Program-made: the position numbers and the translations under genes
From: Ophiocordyceps camponoti-saundersi (nom. inval.)
Lineage: Eukaryota; Ascomycota; Sordariomycetes; Hypocreales; Ophiocordycipitaceae
Length of the DNA: 64,000 bases
Direction: 5' to 3'
Assembly: GCA_003339415.1 (NCBI GenBank)
Contig: PDHQ01000011.1
Location: 1 to 64,000 of the forward strand
Notes under the pieces: generated by a model
Told to the model about the DNA's origin: nothing
The model's database searches: none
What the model saw: the letters and a program-made list of their open reading frames with translations, nothing else
Shown: positions 37,167-48,374 of the stretch, one piece after another
Layout of the letters: every line of letters starts with the position of its first letter
Position numbering within the stretch: the first letter of the stretch is position 1

Positions 37167-38226
37167 ATGAGCGGCGGCTGGAATACAAGTACGACCTGCC
37201 TCATCAGCTTGTCAACTTGAAGACGAGAGCTCATTACTGACGATCAAGACAGTCGAGTCCGATGCTGTGCGTCTCCTGCGTCGTCTGAAAGGAACCTGAA
37301 AGGAACCTGGTCACTAACAGCCTCGTCTTCCCCTCTAGGGCGTCTTTACATCGCTCGTCGAGAACCTCGGGGTCAAAGGCGTGCAGTTCGAAGAGCTTCT
37401 GACGCTGGAACCGTCAGAGCTGGCAAGCCTTCAGCCAGTGTACGGCGTCATCTTCCTCTTCAAGTATCCGACCGACCGGCCGTACGCCTCAGCCGATGGT
37501 CCCCTCGACGGTACCTTTGACCAGAACGCGTCGGAGAAGCTCTTCTTCGCGGCGCAGACAATCCAGAATGCCTGCGCTACGCAAGCTCTGCTAAGCCTCA
37601 TCATGAACAAGACAGACGACGTGGAAATCGGCAGCAGCATGTCGGACTTTCGCGACTTCACCATGCCGTTGCCTCCCGAGTTCCGCGGCGAGGCCCTCAG
37701 CAACTCGGACCTGATACGCGACGTGCACAACGGCTTCGCTCGCAGTAGCCCCTTTGTCGACGAGACGCAGAAGACGGGCGAGGCTGAGGACGCCTTCCAC
37801 TTCATCGCCTACCTACCCGTCAACGGCACTCTCTACGAACTCGACGGCCTGCAGCCGGCGCCCATCTCGCACGGGCCCTGCACGACAGAGTCCTTCCCAG
37901 AACGTGTGGTCGGTGTGCTGCAAAGTCGCATCGGCCGCTACGCCGATTCGGAGATACGGTTCAACTTGCTGGTCATGTGTCGCGACTTGAGGATGCGAGC
38001 ACGCGACTTTGGCGACCTCGAGTTGCTGGAGCGGGAGGAGCGCAAGCGGCGGGATTGGATGTTCGAGAACGCGCTGCGTCGTCACAACTTTGTCGCCTTT
38101 TCTGGAGAGGTGCTGAAGAGCGTCATCAGGGCGAAGATGAAAGAGGGGGGAGACGAGGCCGTCGACAAGTGGGTGGACAGGAGCTTGGAGCGGAAGAAGG
38201 CGGAGAAGGCGATGGCCAGGAAGTGA
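37167..38226 (+). CDS. Ubiquitin C-terminal hydrolase, UCH37/UCHL5 type
   Basis: Cysteine deubiquitinase of peptidase family C12, 307 aa, usual UCH37 length. Exons: 37167-37188 (22 bp), 37253-37266 (a 14-bp microexon) and 37339-38226; introns are 64 and 72 bp. The junctions restore MSGGWNTIESDAGVFTSLVE, the expected UCH start. The catalytic set is complete: Gln85 (AAQT), Cys91 (QNACATQALLS), His166 (DAFHFIAYLPVNG) and Asp181 (LYELDGLQ). The C-terminal extension is helical and highly charged (LEREERKRRDWMFENALRRH, then the Lys-rich tail), where UCH37 binds proteasome Rpn13 or INO80 in animals. It is convergent with the AzgA-like permease gene, only 291 bp away. Confidence 0.94.
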
Positions 38227-38517
38227 GACTCGACCATCTCTGAAGACGGCGAGGGACAGAGGGCATTCCTAGCCAGATATGAGAGATACGTTGAGGCAGC
38301 ATCTCATCTCATCTTTGACGGAGCGCGTGAGTGGGCTATTCTATCAGTGCCTAACCTCTACAAGTCTTGAGTTCCTCTTCTCTCTCCTCTTAGACACGGC
38401 TTCGTCTATATGCGTACCTTTTCTTCTGTCTTGCTGGCTGAAGTTGCTTCCTTTTGGTTTTGATCCCTATGCCCTGTTCCTTTTGTGCCCCTTTCCAAGA
38501 TGCAGCACAGCCAACAG
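38227..38517. other. Short convergent intergenic region
   Basis: These 291 bp between the UCH and permease stops must serve both terminators, so the 3' UTRs may overlap. No gene is present. Confidence 0.7.
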
Positions 38518-40889
38518 TCAGGCAGCGGCTACGGAATACTCCTTTGCGGAAGAATCGGCGCGAGAGTCACGGCCATCGTCGGTCTCGAGCTCGCGGACGG
38601 CGTCCCTCCGTCGTCGATGGGCTTGAATGGCCTTGACGAACCAGGGAGGACGGCCACCGCCCTTCCAGGTCCAGTACTCCTTGAGCTCATACTCGCGGGG
38701 TTCTATGCGACCGCCGCTGATGAGAACGACGAGGCCGACGAGGCCATTGAGGACGGCGTAGACGAAGAGACCGCTTTGGTGGAAGGGTTAGCAGGTTCGA
38801 AGGCTAAAGAGAAGAGAGGACGAAAGAAAGAAGGGAGGGCGAAGACGACGTACGCGATGAGACCATAGGCAACGCTGTAGCTGAAGGGGATGAAGGCGAT
38901 GACGACGAAGGAGGGGAGAACGTCGCCAATGTAGTTCCAGTTGATGAGGCTGATTTGACGCATCATCATGCAACCGACCTTTGTTACAATATCTTAGCAG
39001 AAGTAAAGAGACAAGGCGAAGGAGAGGAATGAGGGAACATACCAAGACCAAGGTGCAGCCCGTCGCCCAAGGCGGGATAGAGGCAAAGATGGGAGCGAAG
39101 AAGACGGAGGCGACGAAGCACAAGCCAGCGACGATGGCAGTGAGGCCCGTTCGACCCCCCTCAGCAATCCCAGCGCCGCTCTCGATGAAGACGGTGACGG
39201 GGGAGGATCCCAGCAGGGCGCCGATGGAGATGAAGGCGGCGTCGGTACAGTAAGCCATGGTGGAGCGGGGGAAGTCACCGTGACGACGATCGGCGACGCC
39301 GCAGAAGCGAGCCATGGAGTAGAGCGTTGCGGTGGCGTCGATGATGTCGACGTAGAGAAAGGTGAAGAGGACGAGGGCGAAGTGGGAGGCGCCGGCTGGG
39401 AAGGTCCAGTCTAGGCTGTTGGCGACGTGGCGGATGGGATGCCAGGCTACGACTTGTTGGAAGAAGTCGAAGCGGGCTTTGCCTTCGTCTGAGTCTGGGA
39501 AGTAGGAGATGGAGGTGTGGCGGCTGGTTTGTAGGGGGGGTTTGTTAAGGGGGATGATATCCAGGGGGGAGGAAGAAGAAGAAGAGGAAGAAGAACTCAC
39601 GGCCAGGAGAGGACAGAGACGATGGCGATGCCAATGACAAAGGCATACTTTATGCGGAAAGCCATGAGAAAAGACGTGACGATGCCACCGCAGATGATGC
39701 CAATCCACATCTTGGGACTAGTCATCAACCCCGACTGACACATGCCAGACAGAGGATCGATGAGCTCAAGCGGACACCCCCCGAGAGCGAGGGGCGTAGA
39801 GCGACCGCCGCCGGTGATGGCGCCTATACCGACGGAGTAGGAGAGGCCGATCTCGGTGAGGAAGAGGCCTATGCCGACGCCGGTGGCCGTCTTGATGGTG
39901 GCGGGGATCAGGCGGACGAGCCATTGGCGGAGGCCGGTTAGGGCTAGGAGGATGAAGATGATGCCTTCTATGAAGACGGCTGTTAGGGCGGTGCGGTAGG
40001 GGACGTTGCCGCTGCCGTTTACGCCGACGACTTGGAAGGCGAAGTAGGCGTTGAGGCCCATGCCGGGTCTTGATTTGGGGGGGGGGGGGGATGTCAGCTT
40101 GGAGGAGAGAGGAGAGAGGAGGAGAAGAAGAAGAAGAAGAAGAAAAGGACGCACGCCAGAGCGACGGGGAGGTTCGTCAAGGCACCGAAGACGATGGAGG
40201 CCATGCCGGCGATGGCGGCCGTGGCTGTAATCAGGTCTCGCCTCACCTCTAGATGAAGTTACGCGTATCAGTCGTCGATTCAGGGGAGAAGAGAGAGAGA
40301 GAGGGAGGAAGAAGAAGAGGCAAACCTTCTTTGCAAGCCCTATAGTCTGGATCGGCATCACACAAGGCATGAGGCCTCTGATCGCAGACGCAGGTCCCTC
40401 CGGTCTGGGAAAGGAGTGAGGCCTGTGATGATGCTATCAACATGTCATGGTTCATACCAAGGAAGAGGAGAGAGGACGGACGTTGACGGCGATGATGTAG
40501 GCCATGGTGGCAAAGGTTGTCAACCCGGCGCGGAACTCGCGTATAAAGGTGGCGTCGTGAATCTCATTTGGCTAGAAGAAGAAGAAGGATGTTAGAAGAT
40601 GCTTTTCCTCTTTCTTCTCCTTTAACGAGAAGATGAAGATGATGAAGATGTTTTTCTCTCCATGGTAGGTGGTAAGTAATATGGAATGGATGGATGGATG
40701 GGATGGGGGGGTGAAAGCACATACATGCCCCGTGCCAGAAAGGCGGAAAAGCCTTCCAAAGCGAGAAGTGGTGAGACGACGATCAGCAAAGTCGAAGAAA
40801 TCACGAAGGCCAAAGATTCTAGATCTCGGAGGCGAATTTCTTGAGGGGGTGGAGGATGAATCCTGTTGTTGGAAGGTATCTTGAGCCAT
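38518..40889 (-). CDS. azgA: AzgA-type purine permease (hypoxanthine/adenine/guanine)
   Basis: Plasma-membrane purine/H+ symporter of the AzgA-like branch, 591 aa. Eight exons: 40889-40725, 40571-40482, 40422-40326, 40248-40155, 40068-39601, 39523-39043, 38978-38854 and 38773-38518; seven introns (153, 59, 77, 86, 77, 64 and 80 bp) keep frame. Key segments: PNEIHDATFIREFRAGLTTF, TFATMAYIIAVN, GGTCVCDQ, EVRRDLITATAAIAGMAS, APGMGLNAYFAFQVVGVNGS and FLYVDIIDATATLYSMARFC, then GALLGSSPVTVFIESGAGIA and EGGRTGLTAIVAGLCF. These are hallmark AzgA/NCS2 motifs across about a dozen membrane helices. One donor (GTCCGT) is weak. The 86-bp intron contains 14 consecutive G (plus strand). The C-terminal tail is short, basic and acidic, probably cytosolic. 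Confidence 0.93.
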
Positions 40890-41498
40890 TGTTTGAGGCT
40901 CTCTTCCTCTCCCCTCTTGCCCTTTCTTTTTGAGGTGTGTTTTTCAGATGGACAACTCGGTTGTGATAAAGGAAGAGAAGAGATGTAGGAAGAAGGGAAA
41001 AAGAGAGGGAAGTGAGAGGGTGTAACTTGAGAGAGACGGACGAGGAAGAGAGAGATGATGATGAGATTCCTTGAGAGGAAAGGGGGTGACGGGAATGACG
41101 GTCTGTCCATCCATATCCTTGTTCCGGATGAGGAGAGAGGGAAGGAAAAAAAAAGCTCGTCTAAGTGGCGTCTTCCTTCAGGGGGTGTGAGTGAGGGTGA
41201 GTGAGCGAGCGAGTGAGGGTGAGTGTGTGTGAGTGTGTGTGTGTAAAAGGAGTTGAGCCGAAGATGAGTGCGACTCTGGAGGGCATCTTTGGTGAGATTG
41301 GATGTGTTTTTGGTGTCACGATGCAGGGATGGTGATGCTTTTATGCAGTTTGAAGGATGGATTCATAGACCGATGGTGAGTCTTGAGTCTTGATATTGGA
41401 AGAGTAGTGTGTATAAGAAGTTGTGCATGTTGACGAGGCAGTATAAACATGTATCATCAACCCTTGAAGACAGGAAGAGAAGGAAAAGAAGGGAGAGA

Positions 41499-41538
<40 letters not shown>

Positions 41539-42217
41539 GAAAGAATCAGATGCACAAACATCATCCCAGCCTCGCAAACGGGTAGCAGCATATTCCGTAT
41601 GTATGCACATGATGGCTTCTCGCCAAGTATCCGTAACGGGAATGGGCATCCATCTGGGTACCTAGGTAGGGATACTATCCAGGCAAAGACATACATACAT
41701 ACGGATATAGACAGACCATCATGATGATGCTACCATACGAACAAGTAACGTACATAGACGAGATGGGATATACATACATAGACTCTTTCCTCACTCACTG
41801 ACATGGTGATGAAAAAGGAACTGAGACATCGAACCAGGGACGGCGGCCCTCGCTATGACCGAAGCCCGCCTCCTCTCTCTTTCCCCCCTCGTCCCGGTCC
41901 AGAGAAGAAGGAGAAGTAGAAGAAGAAGAAGAAGCAAAAAAAAAAATATATATGAAAAGCCACGAGGCGCTGCCCTGGTTCATCTTCCCGGCCCGCCGCA
42001 TGGCTTGAGCCGAGGGGGGGGGAAGGGGGGGGTTCACTTTTCGTATTGGCCGCTTACACTGAGCTTGCTCTCATGTATCTCTGTATGTGCAACAGGATGA
42101 GTACGGAGTAGAGGATGAAGAGGACGAAGAGAGAGAGAGGGAGAGACACAGAGACACAGAGAGACAGAGACAGACAGGGTTAGACCTACAGATGAATACC
42201 TACCTAGGTAAGTAGAC

Positions 42218-42250
<33 letters not shown>

Positions 42251-42535
42251 TAGGGATAGGGAGAGATACCTACCCAGGTGAGAAAGAGGTTGATAGTTGG
42301 ACAAACAGTAACACTCTCTCTTCCTTCATTCTTCCTTCTTTCTTTTTCCCCCCCCATCTCTCTTCACTTTTTGCCGTGATTCCAAACTTCATCTACATCC
42401 ATCCATCCATCCATCCATCCAACCGAAACTAAACCGTCCCCGTCTCCGTCCCCACCGTCCCCGGTCGCCGGCTCCCGCTCCGGCCCCACCGCTCCCCAAC
42501 CACTCCCCCCCCCCCCCCCCTCTCTCCGCCTCCCG
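40890..42535. other. Divergent intergenic region, microsatellite-rich
   Basis: 1.65 kb between the permease and methyltransferase-like starts. It holds a GTGAGTG/GTGTGTG tract at 41186-41245, (GA)n at 41500-41534, TACGGATA at 41700-41707, TACGGAGTA at 42102-42110, GACAGAGA repeats (42129-42250), CATCCATC at 42398-42421 and 16 C at 42505-42520 immediately upstream of the next start. No gene is supported. Confidence 0.65.
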
Positions 42536-44839
42536 ATGTGGGACGTCGTCTGGACCGATCCAGGCCGCGAACTGGTAGGCGAGCGCCGAGCCCGAAGAGA
42601 AGTAGCCAGCACCGTGGCCAGCACCGTCGACGGCGGACGAACCTCCCTCTCCTCATCGACAACCAGCTCGCCGCGTTCCTCAACGGCCGAATCGGCCTTT
42701 GCGCGTTTCAGAGCGAGGGGTCTGAAGCAGCAGGGCAGAGGGGGAGCCACCAACTCGAAACCGTCTCCGGCGCTGCCGTCACCGGCCTCGGCATGTGCCT
42801 CTTCGACGACTACTACGGCCAGCGCTCGTAGTTCCGTCTCCGTCGTGGCCGAGCTTGTGGTGCCGGAGGTTGTGGAGGGTGTTGTTGTGTCGAGGGACGT
42901 ACGTCATGGTTAGTTTCTCCCTTTTCCTTGGCTTTCTTTTATGCCTCTCTTTTTTTTTTTGTCTTTCCTACGTTGGCCATGATGAGAAGGCGAACAGTAA
43001 AGAGGCTTCCCTTTTAGAAGGAGGAGGAGGTGGAAGAGGAAGAGGAGGAAGAAGTCGAGGAGGAGGGAAAAAAAAAAACAAACACACCACCACCACCACC
43101 ACCAAAAACCCGCCATACCCGTCTGGGCTCTAGATAGTTCTGCCAAACCCCAACCCCAGCGATAGCAGATAGTCCACCATCATCCACCATCTCCCTCCTA
43201 GCACCCTTTGTTAACCCTTCGATTTCTTCCTCTCTCTTCTCTCCCTCAGACACAAGCAACGAAAGCAGCACTCGAAGGCGACTGGCACGAATCATCAGCT
43301 CGCCCTCGAGCGACACATCATCGCGCTTCTTCGACCGTCCAAGTCCAGCCCGTAGCGTCTTCGCCGAACCCTTGACGCCGCCCCGATCGCCGACCATCGA
43401 GTGCGCCTCTCTCTCTCTCCGCCCGTTTCCCCCTCCCCTTCTCTCACATACATTGGACTCTTGTCGCTGACGGGATCGAACGAACGAAACGAAACAATTA
43501 GCTCGCCGCGTCCTTGTCGCCATCCGGACTTGCCGGCCACGCCGCCGCGTCATCAATTGCTACCGACTGCAAAGGCCCGTCCTTGCTCATCATCACATCC
43601 ATGGGTCTCCGCGCCGGCTGAGTCCCAGCCCCAGCCCCAGCCTCAAGTCGTCAGCAGCAGCAACAGCAGCATCATTTGCAATAGCAATAGGAACAGCAAC
43701 AGCAGCAGCAGAAGAAACAGCAGGAGGGGCAGCATGTCGAGGGAGTCGGCCGGTTCCCTGGCCAGCACCAGCACCAGCGAGGCCCTTAGATTCTGGTCGC
43801 CCGTCGATCACGAAGCCTTCAAGCAGGAGATCAAGACGATGGCTACCGCCCCGCCGGCCGTCGCCCTCGCCAAACTCAAGGAGCTGATGGCGGCGGGCGA
43901 GGACGAGAAGCAGGATCAGAACCAGCTCGAGGTCGATCGGTTACGATGGATGTTCTCCGTCCTGCTTCACCTCGACGTGGCGGCGCCCCGGAGCGGCACT
44001 GTGAAGAGGAGGTCGAGGCTCGATACGGACAACGTTCACGGCATCATGGCGCTCCACGAGTCCAAGGGTAAGTTTTTTTCCAACGGTGGAGGAAAGAAGA
44101 GAATTGATGACGCTGACAAGAGTGACGCGAAAAAAAATATATAGCATCGGCCACATACCTCGCCGGGCTCTACCCCTCGAAGCGCATCTTCCACATGTCG
44201 GAGCATCCGGTGCCGCATCAGGCGTTTGAGAATCTACAGTCGCTCAAGGTGAGGGGCAAGGTGCCGTCGCCGTTCCCGGTGCCGCCGCAGCTGTTCGAGG
44301 CGGTGTACGCGGTGACGCTGCCGTCTCTGTGCTCGGAGCAGGAGCTGCGCGACCTGCTCCGGAGCGTCAACATCAGCCTCAAGTCGCAGGGGACGCTGAG
44401 CCTGCGGCTGATCGACCCGCTGCCGTGCGCGGAGACGCTGGGCCGGAGGATGCGCTCCTGGCTGGAGGAGCACCTGATTGCCAACCTGGAGAGGCAGGGC
44501 CGGTGCTCGCGGCCGACGGCGCAGCTGCCGCAGCTGCTGGGCGAGGCCTCGCTCCGGGCTCCCGGCAGCACGCTGACGACGGCCAAGTTCTACGCGACGG
44601 CGGAGAGCGTGCGGAGGCTGGCTAAGGACCCGGACCCGGCTATCGAGCGGATGCAGGCCGAGCGCAAGGTCAAGGCCGAGCTGAGGAGCCTCGTCGGGCG
44701 CATGCTCTGGAAGGAGGTGTGGGGGGAGTACGTCACGGCCGGGTCGTGGTGGTGGGAGGACGAGGCTTGCGTGGAGGAGTGTCTGGAGCTGGGTACGTTT
44801 TGGGAGTATCAGTTGATTGAGGCGGTCAAGGACGGTTGA
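42536..44839 (+). CDS. Uncharacterised methyltransferase-like protein
   Basis: 594 aa. Exons are 42536-42908, 43250-43400, 43502-44067 and 44145-44839; introns are 341, 101 and 77 bp and phases close. Residues 1-~290 are disordered and Ser/Arg/Thr-rich, with Ser/Asn runs. From about 300 (LRFWSPVDHEAFKQEIKTMA) the protein is folded. The C-terminal half, starting ASATYLAGLYPSKRIFHMSE, resembles a class I AdoMet methyltransferase Rossmann fold: a YPSKRIFHMSEHP strand-loop, FEAVYAVTLPSLCSEQELRD as the LPF-D-V-type block, and NISLKSQGTLSLRLIDPLP as the LKPGG block. The Gly-rich AdoMet motif (GxGxG) is not visible, so activity is doubtful. The C-terminus (GSWWWEDEACVEECLELGTF) is Trp-rich. The start is uncertain because a poly-C run abuts it. 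Confidence 0.65.
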
Positions 44840-47800
44840 CTCTGTCTGTCTGTCTGTCTCTCTTTCTCTCTCTCTCTCTCTCTCTCGGGGTGTATGTATG
44901 TATGTATGTATGTACATATATCTCTGCGGATGGATGGATGGATGGATGGATGGATGGATGGATATATGGATATATGCACCATGTCTGCAACAGGGTGGTG
45001 GTGGTGGTGGTGGTGGTGGCTTGGCAAGTTGAAGAAGGATGTAACCTCGGCGATAGAGACTCCATTCTCCTTCTCCTCTTCCTTCTTCTTTTCCTCAGAT
45101 AGAGAGAGAGATAGAAAAGAGAGGGTGAGAGAGAGAGATGCAACTCTATCCGTACTTCATCCCCCCCTTTATCATTCATCATCGGATCCTCGCTTTCTGC
45201 TGTTGATGGAATCACGTGACGACGGTTAGGGGGAGTGAAGAGAAGAGAAGACGGGGCGGGGAAAAGAAAAAGACGCAACTCCGCGTGCTGCCTTGCCTTG
45301 CCTTGTCTTATCTTACCTAGTACGTCCGTACAGTATATCATGAATTCATAATGCATCCTCATGACAACTTCTCCTTTCCTCCTCCCTCCCAAGCGAATGC
45401 CACTCTCTTTATCCGTACGTACCTACCTACATATGTACATACATACGGATAGATATTGTCTAATCATCCCCCAACGTTTATACACATAATTATCCGCACA
45501 TGCGAGTCTCGGGAAAAGAGAAAGAAGAAATGCTATAGAAGAAGCAAAAAAAAAATAAGCAAAGAGAAGGAGCATAAAGAAAAAGAGAAGAAAATACAAA
45601 AGAAGGGTAAAAAATAAAGAAGGAAAGAAAAAACATCGTCAGCGAGAAATCACGTGGGCTCTCTCCGTCTCACTGGACTGGCTGGTCAGTTCTGCTTAAG
45701 GTTTTGGGACTAGGCGAACTGTGTTTCTTTTTTAAACCCGCTGCGAGCCTAAATCAACACCGTACATAAGATATTCAGTATACCGAGGATATATAGTATG
45801 TATGTATGTACAGTATGTATAGTATAGTATAACGCGATAGGCATGCTTCAGGTCTTGATCCTCCCGATAGTCTATTTACTATATAAACATGCATGTATGT
45901 ATGGGTGGGTCACCCGCCCTCTACGCCGATTCGGTTTAGTTTGGCCGATGCCGCTTGTTGACGGTGATGGAACTCAGAAGTAGCTGGGTATTTATACAGC
46001 TTGTGTAGATAGATAGGTTCCTAGGTAGGTAGGTAGGTAGTTTGCAGATATACGGATACTATAGAGAGATTCTTATACTGGCAAGCTTCGAGTTTCTAGA
46101 ATCTGTTATGTTAATTCACAGTGTATAAGGAGGCTGGCTATGGGAGCTTGACAGTCGGGTTAAAGTCCTTCCAGTCATATCACTATATAAATACTTACTA
46201 CCATGTCTATGTATACCTACCTACGTATTGCACGTGGTATTCCATCTATATATGTATAACGTCCATCAGCTCCTATATAAGTTGAACGTCATCACTTAAC
46301 TCCGTAGGTAGGTAGGTATGTACTATCCGTACATCACACACCTCAGCAGGATACCTACAGACGATACTACGCTTATATTGCACTCAGAATCTGCTTCCTC
46401 TTCATTTAACCATCTTGCATTGGGGGAGGAGGAGGAGGAGGAGGAGGAGGAGGAAGAATCTCTGCATTACCAGGGATATATTAATCTGTATCCGTATATC
46501 CGTATATGTATGCATGAATATACATATGTATATACAAGGCAGGGAAGATGTGCTCATTATCCGTAATACTGCTGCATAGGTACATATATCCCGTAGAGAT
46601 GTGTGCTATCCGCACCCCGTCAGTCTCAGATGGCCACCAAAGACACACAAACACCAAACACAACTCTCACCCTCTCTCTCTCTCTATTCATGTCGTATGT
46701 GTATGTATGTATCCGTACAGTAGGTACGTAATAGCAATAACAACAACACACATCTATTTCTCTCCCCCCCCCCCCTGGGTGGCGTAATAGAGCTTCGCAA
46801 CCATCCCCCCCTTCCCCCAAATGCCGAGGGATGTGATGCTGACCGCCGACCACCCATCCATCTACTCCGTACCCGCCTCTTCTCCCACCACTCTGCATGC
46901 AGCCTATAGATTACCTGCATCCCAACGCTTAGCGAGTCTGTCTGTAGCCTTTTCCCGACTGACAGTCCCAGATTGGGAACCGACGGCAGGCTGTGCGGCG
47001 CAGCCACCAGAGTGGGAAAAGAGAAAGCTAGAGAGAGAGCAACTACCGACGTTGTTGATTGCTGTGATGATACATGCATACATATGTACGTAGATGCATA
47101 GATGCATGCATGCAAGGCATATACATACATGTGTGTATATGTATGTGTGTATGTATGTATGTATATGATGTAGGTGAGCGTCACCAACGGGGAGCTGGCT
47201 AGCTTTTCTCAGTTCTCAGATACATAATACGTGCAAACATCTCCAGCTTACATATAGCCTGAACTCTGAAGAGACGGATCATCAGTAACATCATTAATCG
47301 ACATCTTGTATCTGTATGTATGTGCATAAATATACATACATACATATATACGGAGTACAACTTCTTCCTACTGGAACCCTTGCAGCCGACGCCGACGCCG
47401 ACGACGACAACGACGACAACGACGCCACCACCCGGTTGCGTGCCGGATCGGGCGTCGTCAACAGCAAGCTGAATGAACACCTCCACAGCTCGGAAGCTCT
47501 TCCGCCTCTCCCACACAGCCTCCTCCTCCTCCTCCTCCTCCACGTAATCTCCTTTTCTCTTCACCGGGGGGGATGAAGACTACACTGATACACCAGCGTG
47601 TCCTCGCCCCGCATCTAAACCCATGCTTTCCCCTCCATCGGATGGCCGTTATCGTCGTCGTCGTCGTCGTCGACAGCGACAGACCTTGGGCCACTGTGCT
47701 CTCTCACGTCTATCCGTACGGTAGAGCAACAGGGTATGGTACATAGAGTGGCATGGGTGTTAGGGTAGGTTAGGGGCTCATGCAGGAGAAGCTGGACCCT

Positions 47801-48374
47801 CAGCCACGACGCTTGTCTCTCATACCGATGCTTCTCTTCTGAGTCGTTCAATATATTTTTTTGATTACATTTGATACATCATCATTATCATCATCATCTA
47901 TCTATCTACCATTTCGTATCTCAGCATCCATCCACATACATACATATTCGTACATACATACGGAGTATATGCAACACACACACATACACACATGCGCACA
48001 TCCCATCTCTCTTCCCTGGGCAAGAATCCAAATGTCGACTCTATTAGTCGTTCGCGGGCCCCTTTTTGATGACAATGATATATAATACAAGTCGGAATAA
48101 ACAAAGGCCAGCGGATAATTGAAACCAAGATGTACATAGATGTGAGGATATAGTGTGTAGAAAGTCATCCAAGGCAGTAATATAAAACAAGGCATGATAT
48201 ATATGTATAAAAAAAGGGGGGGGGGGGGAGGGGAGGGGTATATGGAGAAGGAAAATGGGAGAAGGAAGAAGGCTCATAACGCATATCGTCTTTGAGAGAG
48301 AGAAAGAGAGATTAAAAAAAGGGATAGAAACAACAAGAAGAGGGAAAAAAAATCAAGAGGCAGAGAGACAGCTC
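44840..48374. other. 3.5-kb gene-free convergent region, dense microsatellites
   Basis: Contents: CTGT/CTCT run 44842-44886, (TATG)n 44891-44914, (GGAT)n 44928-44963, (GTG)n 44995-45019, GA/GAAA-rich 45100-45620, TAGGTAGGTAGG near 46022-46040, (GGA)n 46428-46453, TACTCCGTA 46863-46871, GCATGCATGCA near 47095-47115, TACGGAGTA 47349-47357 and 47959-47967, GACGACAACGAC 47395-47425, GTCGTCGTC 47651-47671, and 13 G at 48216-48228. TACATACA is repeated many times. No gene or RNA is recognised. Confidence 0.65.
44928..44963. repeat. (GGAT)n microsatellite
   Basis: About nine GGAT units follow directly on a (TATG)n tract in the 3' flank of the methyltransferase-like gene. Confidence 0.9.
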
